DNA of 64,000 bases from Methanosarcina barkeri str. Wiesmoor. Lineage in GTDB: Archaea > Halobacteriota > Methanosarcinia > Methanosarcinales > Methanosarcinaceae. Shown here piece by piece: positions 47,651 through 56,968 of this stretch (positions are counted from its first letter, which is position 1; every line of letters begins with the position of its first letter). The position numbers were made by a program, and so were the translations under genes. The notes under the pieces are model-generated. The model searched no databases, was not told where the DNA came from, and saw nothing but the letters and a program-made list of their open reading frames with translations. Where the stretch lies: assembly GCF_000969985.1 (NCBI RefSeq), contig NZ_CP009526.1:3410001-3474000 (forward strand), given 5' to 3'.

Positions 47651-48421
47651 TTAGGTTGCGTACACACATCTCACTATGTCATAACCAAAACCATCTTTAC
47701 CTTTAAAAATCCAAACTGGTTTATAGTAAGATTGTTCAGCACCAGTTGTTTCTGAGTAATATCCAATTTCAATCTTGTTAATTTCAATCGGATACTTTTC
47801 AGGTCCTGCTAAATCTTCAATGACCTCGTACTGCTTTAATTTCTCGATCGCAGAGTCTGCATCAATAATTGATATTTCACCGGCTTTTTCGACTTCTCTC
47901 CAAGTCTTAAAGAAATAAACAATCTCCTCTTTTTCTCCAATGCAGACTTCCATTGAGTCCCCAGGTCCAACAACCGGGTACCCATCGAGGTTTCGATTAT
48001 ATGATACTCTCACAAACACAGGTGCCTCTTTTTCAACAATACTTGTGTTTTCATTTATTGTTTTGATAGTATATTCATCCAGATAACTTATGTAAGCTCC
48101 TTCGGGCAAGCAGCTACGTTTCTTAAGGAACTCATTTGCGATTTTGACAGCTTTCTCTTCAGAAGGAAGAGATTCTCTAGGAGTAATCACCTTATCTACG
48201 TTTTCATGGATTTTATCTTCCTTGATCACCTTATAATAAGGAAGAGTTTCTTCCACATCGGGAGCTGAGGCATTGATTATAATTTCATTATACGATCCAC
48301 AAACCTTGTTTTCTACCGTATCAGGGAAAACTTCATTACTTGCCTCTGAATTTGCTACCAAATGAATAGTGCATACCCCTAGAACAAGCATTAGAAATGT
48401 TAATGAGACAATTTTATTCAA
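47651..48421 (-). CDS. Secreted PepSY/YycI-like protein paired with DUF6345
   Basis: 256 residues from TTG 48421, chosen because GGAGGTG lies 5-6 bases upstream and a signal peptide (NKIVSLTFLMLVLGVCTI) begins there; the frame open to 48496 runs into the upstream gene. Residues about 85-250 resemble tandem PepSY/YycI-like domains: SEEKAVKIANEFLKKRS, RVSYNRNLDGYPVVGPGD, SAIEKLKQYEVIEDL and YYKPVWIFKGKDG. PepSY domains often act as protease propeptides or inhibitors. The ribosome site overlaps the stop of the DUF6345 gene, so the two are translationally linked. Confidence 0.75.
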   Translation of the reverse strand: MNKIVSLTFLMLVLGVCTIHLVANSEASNEVFPDTVENKVCGSYNEIIINASAPDVEETLPYYKVIKEDKIHENVDKVITPRESLPSEEKAVKIANEFLKKRSCLPEGAYISYLDEYTIKTINENTSIVEKEAPVFVRVSYNRNLDGYPVVGPGDSMEVCIGEKEEIVYFFKTWREVEKAGEISIIDADSAIEKLKQYEVIEDLAGPEKYPIEINKIEIGYYSETTGAEQSYYKPVWIFKGKDGFGYDIVRCVYAT

Positions 48422-48422
48422 A

Positions 48423-49172
48423 TTAACACCTCCAAGAACCATATGCATACAAAGAATCATCTGGATATTCATCTGGTTGCATGGTACCCTGACCATTTAG
48501 GTGATCATAAACATACTGATTATCGGTATCTGCTATCATAGCAGCTCTTACAGGTGATTCAAATGTTTCCACTGTAGCAAACCACCAAGCATCACAGATT
48601 TCGTCATCATCATCTATTGTATATGTAAAAAATTTATCGACCAGTTCTTCATTTGTGAAGGCTTCTGTAGTAAAACCTAAAATTCCATGTGAATATTCTA
48701 AAGCGCCAGCCCAATCGTTGTAATCATCCAAAATATGGCAACTATGCAGAAGAACCCATTCATTATTATTGTCCCATTTTTTATATACATCTTGAGCTCT
48801 CACGTCATTATAGTTGTATCCTGGAAGCCAATTGTACAAAGCAATTTCTGTTCCAATATCGTCCACTCCATGTCCTAAATGATAGTGAAAATCTGCATCA
48901 TCAAGTCCCTGGTAGCCACTATCAAGTGTCCCAAAATCTGTCTCGTCTACATTAGTTTCACTGTCGTAGAAGTACTCGTTCCATCCCGCAACATCATGTA
49001 GCCAATTTTCGACTATACCATAATTCTCAGTTCCATGTGGAGCCAAACTATTAAGTACACTGTAGTTTTCAATTATCGTTACAGAGTAGGAATATGCACT
49101 TGCAGTTTGTGTTGCAAAGGTACAAATGCATACAAAAATCATAATCTTGCAAACAATTTTGTATCTATCCAA
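48423..49172 (-). CDS. Secreted DUF6345-type protein, caspase-like fold suspected
   Basis: 249 residues with an N-terminal signal peptide (KIMIFVCICTFATQTASA). The mature protein is acidic and aromatic-rich. Block DADFHYHLGHG places His101-Gly after a hydrophobic run, and NNEWVLLHSCHILDD places Cys145 after another, followed by SHGILGFTTEAF. This order (hydrophobic-HG, then hydrophobic-x-C) is that of clan CD cysteine peptidases such as gingipain and caspases. Peptidase activity is inference. TTG start 49172 follows GAGGGAAATAG. It is the first gene of a two-gene unit with the PepSY-like protein. Confidence 0.75.
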   Translation of the reverse strand: MDRYKIVCKIMIFVCICTFATQTASAYSYSVTIIENYSVLNSLAPHGTENYGIVENWLHDVAGWNEYFYDSETNVDETDFGTLDSGYQGLDDADFHYHLGHGVDDIGTEIALYNWLPGYNYNDVRAQDVYKKWDNNNEWVLLHSCHILDDYNDWAGALEYSHGILGFTTEAFTNEELVDKFFTYTIDDDDEICDAWWFATVETFESPVRAAMIADTDNQYVYDHLNGQGTMQPDEYPDDSLYAYGSWRC

Positions 49173-49664
49173 CTATTTCCCTCACTAATTCAATTTAATT
49201 TTTATCTCTTTGTGGAAATCTTCAAAATATTATTATTTTCAATTAAGAAAAACACTATAAAACTATATAAATATTTTTAAAATTGGATAATAAAAATAAT
49301 ACTTTTTTTAAAAAAAATAGCATATACATAGAAAAAAATATTTCATATATATTAATAAAAAATTAGATATTTAAGATGTGGGGTTTGAGAAGTAGATTCT
49401 GAGTTTTAAGATTAGTTCTTAAATACTTAAACATCAAAAACATTAATAAATATTGAAGAAAAATTTTAGTTGTTTTTGGGCTTTTTGGAAACGCTAAAAT
49501 ATCCAAATAAATATTTACCTATCTTAAATACATTTACTGTTCAAGACACTTAATTCCCATTTTTTAGTGAGCTCAAAGATTTTAAATCAAAGAAAATTTC
49601 GATAAATCTCTCTTAGCTTGCACATTAATGAGGGATTTAAATCTCACTAAATTACTTTTAATTT
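49173..49664. other. Very AT-rich intergenic stretch
   Basis: No gene was seen. It separates the DUF6345 pair from an IS5-like remnant whose left end should lie within the last hundred bases, but no clear terminal repeat was identified. Confidence 0.5.
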
Positions 49665-50436
49665 ATGAAAACCTTTGCTGATTTTGCTTTTAAAGAGAAA
49701 TATAAACGCATTAAATTGGTTAGAGATAATCTTTCTGAACTTGAATCCTTAATTGACTGGAAACCTTTTCGTGTGATTTTAGAGCCAATGTATGTAAACA
49801 AAACCACTTCAGATGGCCGGCCTGAAGCTGATGTCATTATAATGTTTAAGATGCTTTTTTTGCAGCAATGGCATGGTCTTTCTGATCCAGAGCTTGAGAA
49901 GCAGTGTATTGACCACCTTTCTTTCAGAAATTTTCTTGGCTTTCCTGATAATATCCCAGACAGTACCACTGTCTGGTCTTTCAGGAAGAGAATTATCGAT
50001 AATAGTAAGGAAGAGGAAATCTGGGGAGAGTTACGAAGTCAACTTGATTTTTGGTTTAAAAATCAAAAAAGGAATGATTCAGGACTCTACTTTTATTCAT
50101 TCAGATCCAGGACATGCTAAAGCTGATAAACCAAGAAGAAATGAAGCAAAAACAAGAAGAAGCAGAGATGGAACATGGACAAAGAAGGGAAATCAGTCAC
50201 ATTTTGGTTACAAACTTCATAGCATAATAGACAGAGATTATGAACTGATCCGACGATTCAAAACAACAACAGCGTTAGTTCATGATTCTCAAGTTGATTT
50301 GTCCAAGGAAAACGAAGTGGTTTAAGTGGTTTATAGAGATAGAGGATACTTTGGAGCAGAAGCAAAAGGTTTTGCCGCAACAATGAAAAGAGCAGTTAGA
50401 GAACATCCTTTGGGAATAAAGGATATAATCCATTGG
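49665..50436 (+). pseudogene. IS5/IS1182-like transposase remnant
   Basis: The first frame (49665 to about 50075) reads MKTFADFAFKEKYKRIKLVR, DGRPEADVIIMFKMLFLQQ and FRNFLGFPDNIPDSTTVWSF. A +1 shift near the A-run at 50069 leads to MIQDSTFIHSDPGHAK and HFGYKLHSIIDRDYELIR. An in-frame TAA (50323-50325) interrupts, and the frame goes on as VYRDRGYFGAEAKGF to REHPLGIKDI. The C-terminus is lost where an IS4-like remnant is inserted at 50448. It is non-functional. Confidence 0.88.
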
Positions 50437-50447
50437 TCATAGGTTAA

Positions 50448-50958
50448 TGATTCATTCCCTTCTCCCGTTTCTTTTTTTTAAATTATATCCAGTTGATTAT
50501 TATTCAAACTATTCTTCTCTAAACTTTTCTCTTTTTACATGTGGATCCAATGCTTGATTTTTATATGCACTCATTGTAGTTTCAAAAGTTCTTTGAATTT
50601 CACATCCATGAAGAATTACAGTCAACAAATCTGCTGCTTTTTCTACGAATATTTTACTCCAACTCAACTGCGTATATCTGAATTTTTTTGGGGGGATGAT
50701 GTATTGAGTTTTGACCAGAGAATAAATTCGCCTGCTAACGATTAAAGTTAGAATCGCTGTCCAGATAAGAGCCTCAATAATATGCACATTCTTTGTTTCA
50801 AGGACATCCATGGCATATCTGCTTTTCAATTTTTTAAACAGTAGTTCGATGCCCCATCTTGCTCCATATAATTTTGCTATATCTTTTGCATTCAAAACAT
50901 CTTTCTGAATAATTGTAATATAACATCTTTCTGAATAATTGTAATATATATACATTGT
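50448..50958 (-). mobile_element. IS4-like transposase remnant inserted in the IS5-like relic
   Basis: The minus-strand frame 50509-50955 encodes the C-terminal part of an IS4-type transposase (DIAKLYGARWGIELLFKKLK, ETKNVHIIEALIWTAILTLI), without the N-terminal catalytic half. The segment is flanked by an 11-bp direct repeat TCATAGGTTAA (50437-50447 and 50959-50969), the size of target duplication made by IS4 elements. A short tandem duplication (CATCTTTCTGAATAATTGTA) lies at its right end. An internal deletion after insertion explains the 511-bp length. Confidence 0.8.
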
Positions 50959-51186
50959 TCATAGGTTAAGGAATTTTCTTAACCTGAAAACTATTGATTT
51001 TGCATTAGAAGCCGACCTTAAATTTTGGCATATTTATATGAAATCGATACTCTGTTCCAGCTCATAACTTATAAATATATTTGGCAAATGTTGAGGAAAT
51101 GGAGACAATTTGTCACGATTCCTCACTTAACCGAAGACACATGGAAACAAATTGCTTTTGAAATTTAAATTGCGCTGAATTATTAC

Positions 51187-51669
51187 TCAGGCAAACGGAT
51201 GGTTTGCTGAATCTTTTTTAGCAAGCGCTTCTTCGACAGTAGGCCTGCCTTCCATAGCTCTTGCTATTGCAAGCTTTGTCGCCTCATAGTTAAATTCGTA
51301 AACTTTGTCCTTATCTTTCGCATCCCACTCAATAAATACGGAAACGATAATAAAAATGTCATCAGCCTGTTCCTCAGGGAGCACTCCATCAGCTACGGAA
51401 TCCATAACTGCCTTTGCGACTGCAGCCTGAGCCGGCCCGAACATAAGAGCAGCTTGCGATACGTTTTTTATCGTTACCTTATTTACGATCAAGGTCGTAG
51501 GTTTGGGCTGAATATTTGGTTCCAGGACTGCAAGAAGTGGGGTATGACCCTGTCTGGGCATTGCAAGCGAATTCATAAACGCTGCTTCAACTGAGCCTCC
51601 TCTAGGTCCAATAACGAGGTCTATGTGTGCAACTTCCGGACCAGAGCCTATGAGAGCTTCTCCTACCAT
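51187..51669 (-). CDS. fae: Formaldehyde-activating enzyme
   Basis: About 160 residues from ATG 51669; the frame stays open to 51762 but homology begins with GEALIGSGPEVAHIDLVIG. It catalyses condensation of formaldehyde with tetrahydromethanopterin (tetrahydrosarcinapterin here). Conserved blocks are AHIDLVIGPRGG with the active-site His, AMPRQGHTPLLAVLEPN, and MFGPAQAAVAKAVMDSVADG. GAGGTG sits too far upstream (about 30 nt) of this ATG to be its normal ribosome site, so a non-ATG start upstream remains possible. It probably detoxifies formaldehyde or feeds C1 units. Confidence 0.93.
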   Translation of the reverse strand: MVGEALIGSGPEVAHIDLVIGPRGGSVEAAFMNSLAMPRQGHTPLLAVLEPNIQPKPTTLIVNKVTIKNVSQAALMFGPAQAAVAKAVMDSVADGVLPEEQADDIFIIVSVFIEWDAKDKDKVYEFNYEATKLAIARAMEGRPTVEEALAKKDSANHPFA

Positions 51670-52034
51670 ACTTTTTAGGATATTTTTTACCAGATTTAAC
51701 ACCTCAGCGTATTTTATAAACAAAAACTTAATACCCAAAATCGCCAGAGAGAAGAGAATCAATTTTCATATCGTCAATAGATAAGATGGCGAATTAGTTA
51801 TTAAGCATAATTACTCCTTAGGGAGAATAATTAACTCTGTTAATACTTATACACATATATAAATAATTTGCCAGTTCTGGATTAAACAGAGCAACGAAAA
51901 CAGGAGTTCAAAATCCAGGCACAAAGAGGAATAAATAAACTACAGAAAAAAATAGAAATGTTTAAACAAAGATTCAAAAAGGAAACCATGCCAATAAAGC
52001 TTTTACATAATGACTGAAACCTTAAAGTCTCGGT
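51670..52034. promoter_or_regulatory. Region upstream of fae
   Basis: On the minus strand a TATA-like AAATTATTTATATATGTG lies near 51849-51866, followed by an inverted repeat TTACTCCTTAGGGAGAATAA (51810-51829). These could be promoter and control site of fae. No gene was seen. Confidence 0.4.
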
Positions 52035-52325
52035 TCAAAAAGAAATACCTGAAAGAATTTCAAGTCTTTTGTTCCAGTGGTCCAGCCCTCTTTTTGCTAC
52101 ATACCAGTCGAAAAAACTGCTTTCTTTATTTATAGTTGGAGTTTCGAGCTTTACCTGGAGTTCAGCAGAACTGAACCCAAATTTTGTTTCGAAATCCCTG
52201 CAGATTGCAGAATAACTTTTGATCTTATACCTGGCAACATGCTTTTCATGCTCAAGAGCCGAGCGGATAGCCTCAGTTACTTCCTGAGGCGAGAAATTAG
52301 TTTCGATATTAAGCGCGAAACTCAT
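52035..52325 (-). CDS. 96-aa paralogous protein, copy A
   Basis: 96 residues, soluble, helical: SPQEVTEAIRSALEHEKHVARYKIK, FETKFGFSSAELQVKLETP and FFDWYVAKRGLDHWNKRLEIL. It shares the whole layout with the protein at 53587-53877 and a relic at about 54952-55110. The composition and the conserved F-DWY-x-KR-LDHW end resemble small archaeal proteins encoded next to toxins, but no toxin gene is adjacent here. GGGGGATAG precedes the ATG. The two intact copies flank a FilR1-type regulator on the same strand. The function is unknown. Confidence 0.78.
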   Translation of the reverse strand: MSFALNIETNFSPQEVTEAIRSALEHEKHVARYKIKSYSAICRDFETKFGFSSAELQVKLETPTINKESSFFDWYVAKRGLDHWNKRLEILSGISF

Positions 52326-52503
52326 AACTATCCCCCACTAATATTAGCTTCTTACTCCATTAAACAGTTATCGAAAGTAAATGGTTATACATACTTACTA
52401 CCTGAAAATCTCTATATTTTAAGCTTTTAGAACTTTTTTACGATAATTTAACTGTTAGATGCTCACTATTATCTGCATTTTTAACTCCAGATAAAGTCAA
52501 ACT

Positions 52504-53328
52504 TCAAAGAATAATTAGATTCGTTTTGACTGAAACAGGAACTGCTTCCTTTTGTAAGTATGAAAAAAGATCGGTACCCCATTTGAGAGCTTGAGGGTCG
52601 AAGCTAAACAGGCTTTCGTTCTCAAAAAACTTAACCCGAGGGAGAATGGTTAGCAGAAAGAACCTATCTGTAACTGTAAAGCCTGCAAGTTTCGAGTTGT
52701 TTGGGAAAAGAGACAGGTTAACATGTTCAAACTGAACCAGAGTTTGGAAACTTTCACTGTAATCGGCTTTAAACCTTTTTAACACAGGCTCGGTCAGTAT
52801 TAAAGAAATCTGGGCTTCTTTTTTTGCGATTTCCAGGTAGAGAGAGATAAGTGCGGGATGAAAATAGGAACTGAAGCCGAGAACCTGCTTTGAAAGAAGA
52901 AGATTTTCCACAAACTCGGGATCCAGTTCGAACATGTGGCTCAGGTCCGGACGGATAAGTTTGCAGTTTTTCAACTCCCTGACTCGACTTTGTAAAACCT
53001 GGGGGATTCCCTCGAAACTCCGTCGTGACCAGTAATCAAAATTATCTTCGAGCACTTCCAGGGTATCCAGAAGAAGCGACATCTTATCTACAATCGCTTT
53101 TCCCATAACGGAGAGTTCATAAGTATGGCCATTCTGTATGACCAGTTCTCTGTCCTTAAGTCTTTTAAGCTGGGGAAGGATAGATACAGAATCTACAGAC
53201 AGGTGTTCCTGAATTTCGTCTATGTATCTGGGCCCATCTTTGAGGAAAATCAGGAGGGTTCTGCGCCTCTCAGACCGAAAGACCAGTTCCATTAACCCGA
53301 TTTTTGTGCTTATCAGAACCACCATCAA
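52504..53328 (-). CDS. FilR1-type HTH regulator (DUF1724), copy 2
   Basis: About 265-274 residues; the exact start is unclear (ATG 53325 has no ribosome site, GGTGG lies just inside). Winged helix: LMELVFRSERRRTLLIFLKD, SVSILPQLKRLKDRELV. DUF1724 domain: FDYWSRRSFEGIPQVLQSRV, KNCKLIRPDLSHMFELDPEF. It is clearly paralogous to 43433-44230. It belongs to the family of methanol and methyl-compound regulators of Methanosarcina. It lies between two copies of a 96-aa protein and 835 bp upstream of fae on the same strand. Confidence 0.86.
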   Translation of the reverse strand: MMVVLISTKIGLMELVFRSERRRTLLIFLKDGPRYIDEIQEHLSVDSVSILPQLKRLKDRELVIQNGHTYELSVMGKAIVDKMSLLLDTLEVLEDNFDYWSRRSFEGIPQVLQSRVRELKNCKLIRPDLSHMFELDPEFVENLLLSKQVLGFSSYFHPALISLYLEIAKKEAQISLILTEPVLKRFKADYSESFQTLVQFEHVNLSLFPNNSKLAGFTVTDRFFLLTILPRVKFFENESLFSFDPQALKWGTDLFSYLQKEAVPVSVKTNLIIL

Positions 53329-53586
53329 AAAAGCTTATTATGAAAAGATGGTACGACAGTTATAAATACATTTCTATTAATTTTAGACACTTGTGTATGG
53401 GTATTATAAACAAAAAAGATCTCTATCGAAATTTAGGGGTTGAATTAATCTCAAAATAACCAGCATACATAATAATTTTAATTACGAAGTTAGACTTTAG
53501 AGAAATCTTGCTCAATTTTTTGAAGAGTAGTCGTCGATTAGTTTTTGGTAAATGTTGAGAAGTTTAGTAATAAGCTTTTAGAGCAG

Positions 53587-53877
53587 TTACATTCTGATGT
53601 TCCTGAGGAGAGAAAGCTTTTTCTTCCAATGGTCCAGTCCTCGCTTTGCAGCATACCACTCAAGATATTTATCCTCAGCGATAAGTTCGCCAGCTTCGAA
53701 TTTTGTTATGAATTCAGTAGAGATCAGGTCGTACCGATCTTCAAATTCATCACAGATCATGGCGTAGCGATCTATCTTGTATTTTGCAAGATGTTTTTCA
53801 TGTTCCAGAGCCGAGCGAATAATCTCGCTTGCTTCCTGAAGCGAGTAATCGGTATCAATCTGCAAGGTTAACTCCAT
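53587..53877 (-). CDS. 96-aa paralogous protein, copy B
   Basis: 96 residues: LQEASEIIRSALEHEKHLAKYKIDR, FEDRYDLISTEFITKFEAG and YLEWYAAKRGLDHWKKKLSLL. It is similar over the full length to copy A at 52035-52325, with conserved SALEHEKH, EF or ETKF, and W-Y-x-AKRGLDHW. It is first in the minus-strand order copy B, regulator, copy A. No known family is recognised with confidence. Confidence 0.78.
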   Translation of the reverse strand: MELTLQIDTDYSLQEASEIIRSALEHEKHLAKYKIDRYAMICDEFEDRYDLISTEFITKFEAGELIAEDKYLEWYAAKRGLDHWKKKLSLLRNIRM

Positions 53878-54322
53878 GTTTATCCCATAGAAAATTATTG
53901 CTGGTACTAAAAAATAATCCTATATTTCTTTTTCTATTTTGTCTTCGAAGCTTATTGGTCAAGATTATTAGTCAGACATTATCTTCTGACCTGAAAAATT
54001 CAACAAATTCCTTTTTTCGTGCCTGAGGCTTATTTGTACCCTACGTTTTCACAATTAATAACCTTTTACCTCTTTTGAGCAGAAAATAGAACTAAAAACT
54101 TTACGTTAGCTACATTTAAAAATCAGGCTCCATTTAAAGTGAAGAAACTGAGGTGAAAAACAACAAAGATATCAAATAACGGCAACAGGTGAAAGGTAAA
54201 AAACAAAGGGTAAAAAAAGGAAAAAGAAAAGGAAAAAGAAAAGGAAAAAGAAAAGGAAAAAGAAAAATTCAGAACAGATAGTTACTATAGAATGTGGTTT
54301 TTAGAGCAAAGCCACACAGTCA
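53878..54322. repeat. Intergenic stretch with A/G microsatellite
   Basis: Bases about 54212-54262 hold a 12-bp tandem repeat (GGAAAAAGAAAA) of about four units. No gene was seen in the interval. Confidence 0.7.
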
Positions 54323-54562
54323 TCAGTTCTCGGCCAAGCTGGGAATTTTCCCGGAATTCTCCAGATTCCTGTAAACGAACGCTGAAGAATAAGCAAGCAG
54401 CATGAATGTAAAACCACCGAGGAAATCGCTCTCGATAAATTTTAAAATCATGCCTACAAAGAACGCAAGCTGTATAGCGCACAGAACCACTCCGGTTACT
54501 GTGAACATTTTTTGACGACTGCTACTATCACTACTGTCTGGATCATCTGAGTCTTCTGACAT
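54323..54562 (-). CDS. Small two-helix membrane protein (79 aa)
   Basis: An acidic, Ser-rich N-terminus (SEDSDDPDSSDSSSRQK) is followed by two hydrophobic segments at about 20-42 and 46-66 (VTGVVLCAIQLAFFVGMIL, GGFTFMLLAYSSAFVY). GAGG lies 12 bases before the ATG at 54562. It has no recognised family. The interval upstream to 54951 shows no gene. Confidence 0.65.
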   Translation of the reverse strand: MSEDSDDPDSSDSSSRQKMFTVTGVVLCAIQLAFFVGMILKFIESDFLGGFTFMLLAYSSAFVYRNLENSGKIPSLAEN

Positions 54563-54951
54563 TTTGTTTCAAGCCTCACAAATAAAGGTACTAAGAGTGC
54601 TCTTTATTTAGCTCGTTTTTGTTTTGTCTTAACTGGTTTTTGTGTTTTAGTCAATCAGACCTTATTGTCGGCAGTTTTCAACTAGCTCAAAAATCAAAGA
54701 TGGTTCTCCGCAAAAGCATATAGACTAGCTCTTATGGGATTCTTAAAATGAGACAAAAAAGCTGAAAACTTCAATGGATGCATCTGAAGGTTCAGTTCTA
54801 CATTGATCCTCTGGTGCAACATTATCTGAAAAAACACGCTCCGAATTAGAGACTTTTATACAGTATCCTTATTTATTGGGGATGGTATATATAACTTGCG
54901 AAGAAGACAGGACATTTCTGAGCTTGATACTGATTTATAGGTGTCAGTTTT

Positions 54952-55110
54952 TAGGTTAATATGTCAATCGTTGGGATAATTTTCAACTTCTTATTCCAGA
55001 TATCAAGTCCCCTTTTTGCTGCATACCAGAAAGTCATTACTGTCTTCAGCTTCTTTGATATATGATTTTTTGCATAAACAAGCATGAGCCCAGAATTTGG
55101 CGGCGAAATA
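54952..55110 (-). pseudogene. Relic of the 96-aa protein family
   Basis: On the minus strand, read in two frames: FWAHACLCKKSYIKEAEDS then NDFLV, and after a shift WYAAKRGLDIWNKKLKIIPT ending in TAA near 54952. It aligns by eye with the C-terminal half of the proteins at 52035-52325 and 53587-53877 (WYAAKRGLDHWKKKL). The N-terminal half is missing. It is a third, dead copy. Confidence 0.75.
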
Positions 55111-55192
55111 AATTAGTGTCAATAGCATCAATAAAGAAGTAAAACAAACTTTTCACTTTGAAATAAGGAAGAGACTTTTCGGGAGGAGGGTT

Positions 55193-55720
55193 ATGAAGAA
55201 AGTTTTAAAAGCCATAGCAATGATCTTTGTCGTCGCTGCTGTCGTCTTTGCAGCCGGCTGTGCGGAAAAGACAGGCAACATGGGAAATGAAGCTCAGGAG
55301 AATGAAACTCAGGGAAATAACGACCAGCTCCAGCCTGTAAATCCTGAAATACCCACAAACGTGACTAACAACACGACTGAAGCTAACGAAATAATAGCAA
55401 AAGGTCAGATAGTAACCGAAGCTGACAGCGGAAAAACCATAAGCCTCAAAAAAGGAGAGAATTTTACTGTTAGCCTTAGAGAAGACCCATCAGCAGGTTA
55501 CTTATGGAAACTTAACCTGAGCAGTGGGCTCAGTATTCTCGACGACGAATATATCGAAGGTCTAAATCCTGAAAACCTTACAGGTGTCCCCGGAACTCAT
55601 TTATGGGTAATTGAATCTACGGCTCCGGGCAGCCAGAAGGTAAATGGCATATATAAGAGGACCTGGGAAAACATAACCGGCACGGAAGAGAAATTTACAT
55701 TAAATGTTGAGGTTGAGTGA
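55193..55720 (+). CDS. Chagasin-like (inhibitor I42) lipoprotein
   Basis: 175 residues. The signal sequence ends in the lipobox AAGC with Cys23, so it is a membrane-anchored lipoprotein. A low-complexity Asn/Glu/Gln linker (24-65) is followed by a chagasin-type beta domain at about 75-175. The three inhibitor loops are recognisable: DPSAGYLW for NPTTGY-x-W, GVPGTHLW for the GxGG loop, and RTWE for RPW. The family inhibits papain-like cysteine peptidases. It acts outside the cell. GGGAGGAGGG precedes the ATG. A putative cysteine peptidase of another clan lies 6 kb away. Confidence 0.88.
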   Translation: MKKVLKAIAMIFVVAAVVFAAGCAEKTGNMGNEAQENETQGNNDQLQPVNPEIPTNVTNNTTEANEIIAKGQIVTEADSGKTISLKKGENFTVSLREDPSAGYLWKLNLSSGLSILDDEYIEGLNPENLTGVPGTHLWVIESTAPGSQKVNGIYKRTWENITGTEEKFTLNVEVE

Positions 55721-55939
55721 GAAGAGTTTTTGATTCTCAGGTTACATTTTCTTTTTTCATTCTGTATGTAGTAAGAAAATCACTGTAGGTAAGCTGAAAA
55801 TTTTAATAAAAATGGGATTTGTGGAGTTGGAAACTTTTCCGGCGGCAAGAGATTTTTAAGATGTTATTTCCATGATGTTTAACTCTCCCAAGCAAGTGAA
55901 GAAACTTGAAATATTCAAGTGATTTATGAATGACATTTC

Positions 55940-56968
55940 TCATTTTTTGGAGATTTTCTTTGTTATTATGGTTACTGTGATACCTCCAACTATTGTAGAA
56001 ATCAGTGGGTTTTCAAATATTAAGGCAAGGATGCTTTTAACTGTTGAGTTTTTCTCGCCATTAGACTTTTCTTCGGAACTAGTCGACTGTTCAGAACTAG
56101 ACTGATCTTCAGAACTAGATTTCACCATCCCGATATTAGTTTGTTCTTTAACCGTTAGTATGAAAGGAGACGATGTGCTGGATTCAAAGTTCTCATCGCC
56201 ACTATATTCTGCTGTGATTGAATGTGAGCCAGACGATAGTGATGAGGTAGTCAAAATTGCCTGCCCAGAATCTAATTCCGCAGTTCCTATGAGGCTAGTT
56301 CCATCCATAAAAGTAACTGTACCAAAAGGTTCGTCGTTTTCATGAGAAGGAATATTTACTTTAGCAATAAACATTATTGATTGCCCTAATGTAGACGAAT
56401 TGGCTAAAGGAGTTACTTCTGTAGTGGTTAAAACTTTATCTTTTACAGTACTATCAGGTTGAGGGTTTGGTGGTTCTAGAGTTTTGGAGCTATTTGGGTC
56501 TACGTTTTCAGAATTTTCGATTGTTTCGTCTAATCTAGTCTGAACATCATCAATTTTGAACCCATCGTCAAAACCCTTCCCATTAGTTACAAGTGTAACC
56601 TTTATTGTGTCTTCGGGGTACCAACTTGTCCAAATGTCTTTTGCATTCGATGTAGCCAGTGGAACCATTGAAGGACCTCCTACAATACCTTCATAAATCG
56701 CAAGTACATTATTATATTTATCTGATAGAATTATTCTATCCCAATTATAATAATTAGGGTCGTCACTAGGGGCAAGTCGAATATATTCAAAATGAAGTTT
56801 CATCTCATCGACCCCAGATCTGTTTATTATCCATGTTTTTTTTTCATTATTAGAATAAGGATGATCAGATTCGATGGGTAAGTCTTTAGCTGATAAAGCA
56901 GGCATACATCCATTAATAATTAGTATGAGAAAACATAAAACAACCTTTATAATCGATATTCTAGACAT
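55940..56968 (-). CDS. Surface protein with CUB-like and Ig-like (Big_3_5) domains
   Basis: About 342 residues from ATG 56968, chosen because GGTGGAGAG precedes it and a signal peptide starts there; the frame opens upstream to 57040. Order: signal peptide 1-27; CUB-like domain at about 30-150 (WIINRSGVDEMKLHFEYI, FDDGFKIDDV); Pro/Ser-rich linker; Ig-like domain at about 180-275 (FGTVTFMDGTSLIGTAEL, GSHSITAEYSGDENFESS); Ser/Glu stalk; C-terminal membrane helix. It is exposed on the cell surface, possibly in adhesion. No enzyme motif is present. Confidence 0.82.
   Translation of the reverse strand: MSRISIIKVVLCFLILIINGCMPALSAKDLPIESDHPYSNNEKKTWIINRSGVDEMKLHFEYIRLAPSDDPNYYNWDRIILSDKYNNVLAIYEGIVGGPSMVPLATSNAKDIWTSWYPEDTIKVTLVTNGKGFDDGFKIDDVQTRLDETIENSENVDPNSSKTLEPPNPQPDSTVKDKVLTTTEVTPLANSSTLGQSIMFIAKVNIPSHENDEPFGTVTFMDGTSLIGTAELDSGQAILTTSSLSSGSHSITAEYSGDENFESSTSSPFILTVKEQTNIGMVKSSSEDQSSSEQSTSSEEKSNGEKNSTVKSILALIFENPLISTIVGGITVTIITKKISKK

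Noticed and set aside
50060-50080. Programmed frameshift in the IS5-like transposase at the A-run
   Set aside because: The shift needed is +1 rather than -1, and a later in-frame stop and lost C-terminus show decay.
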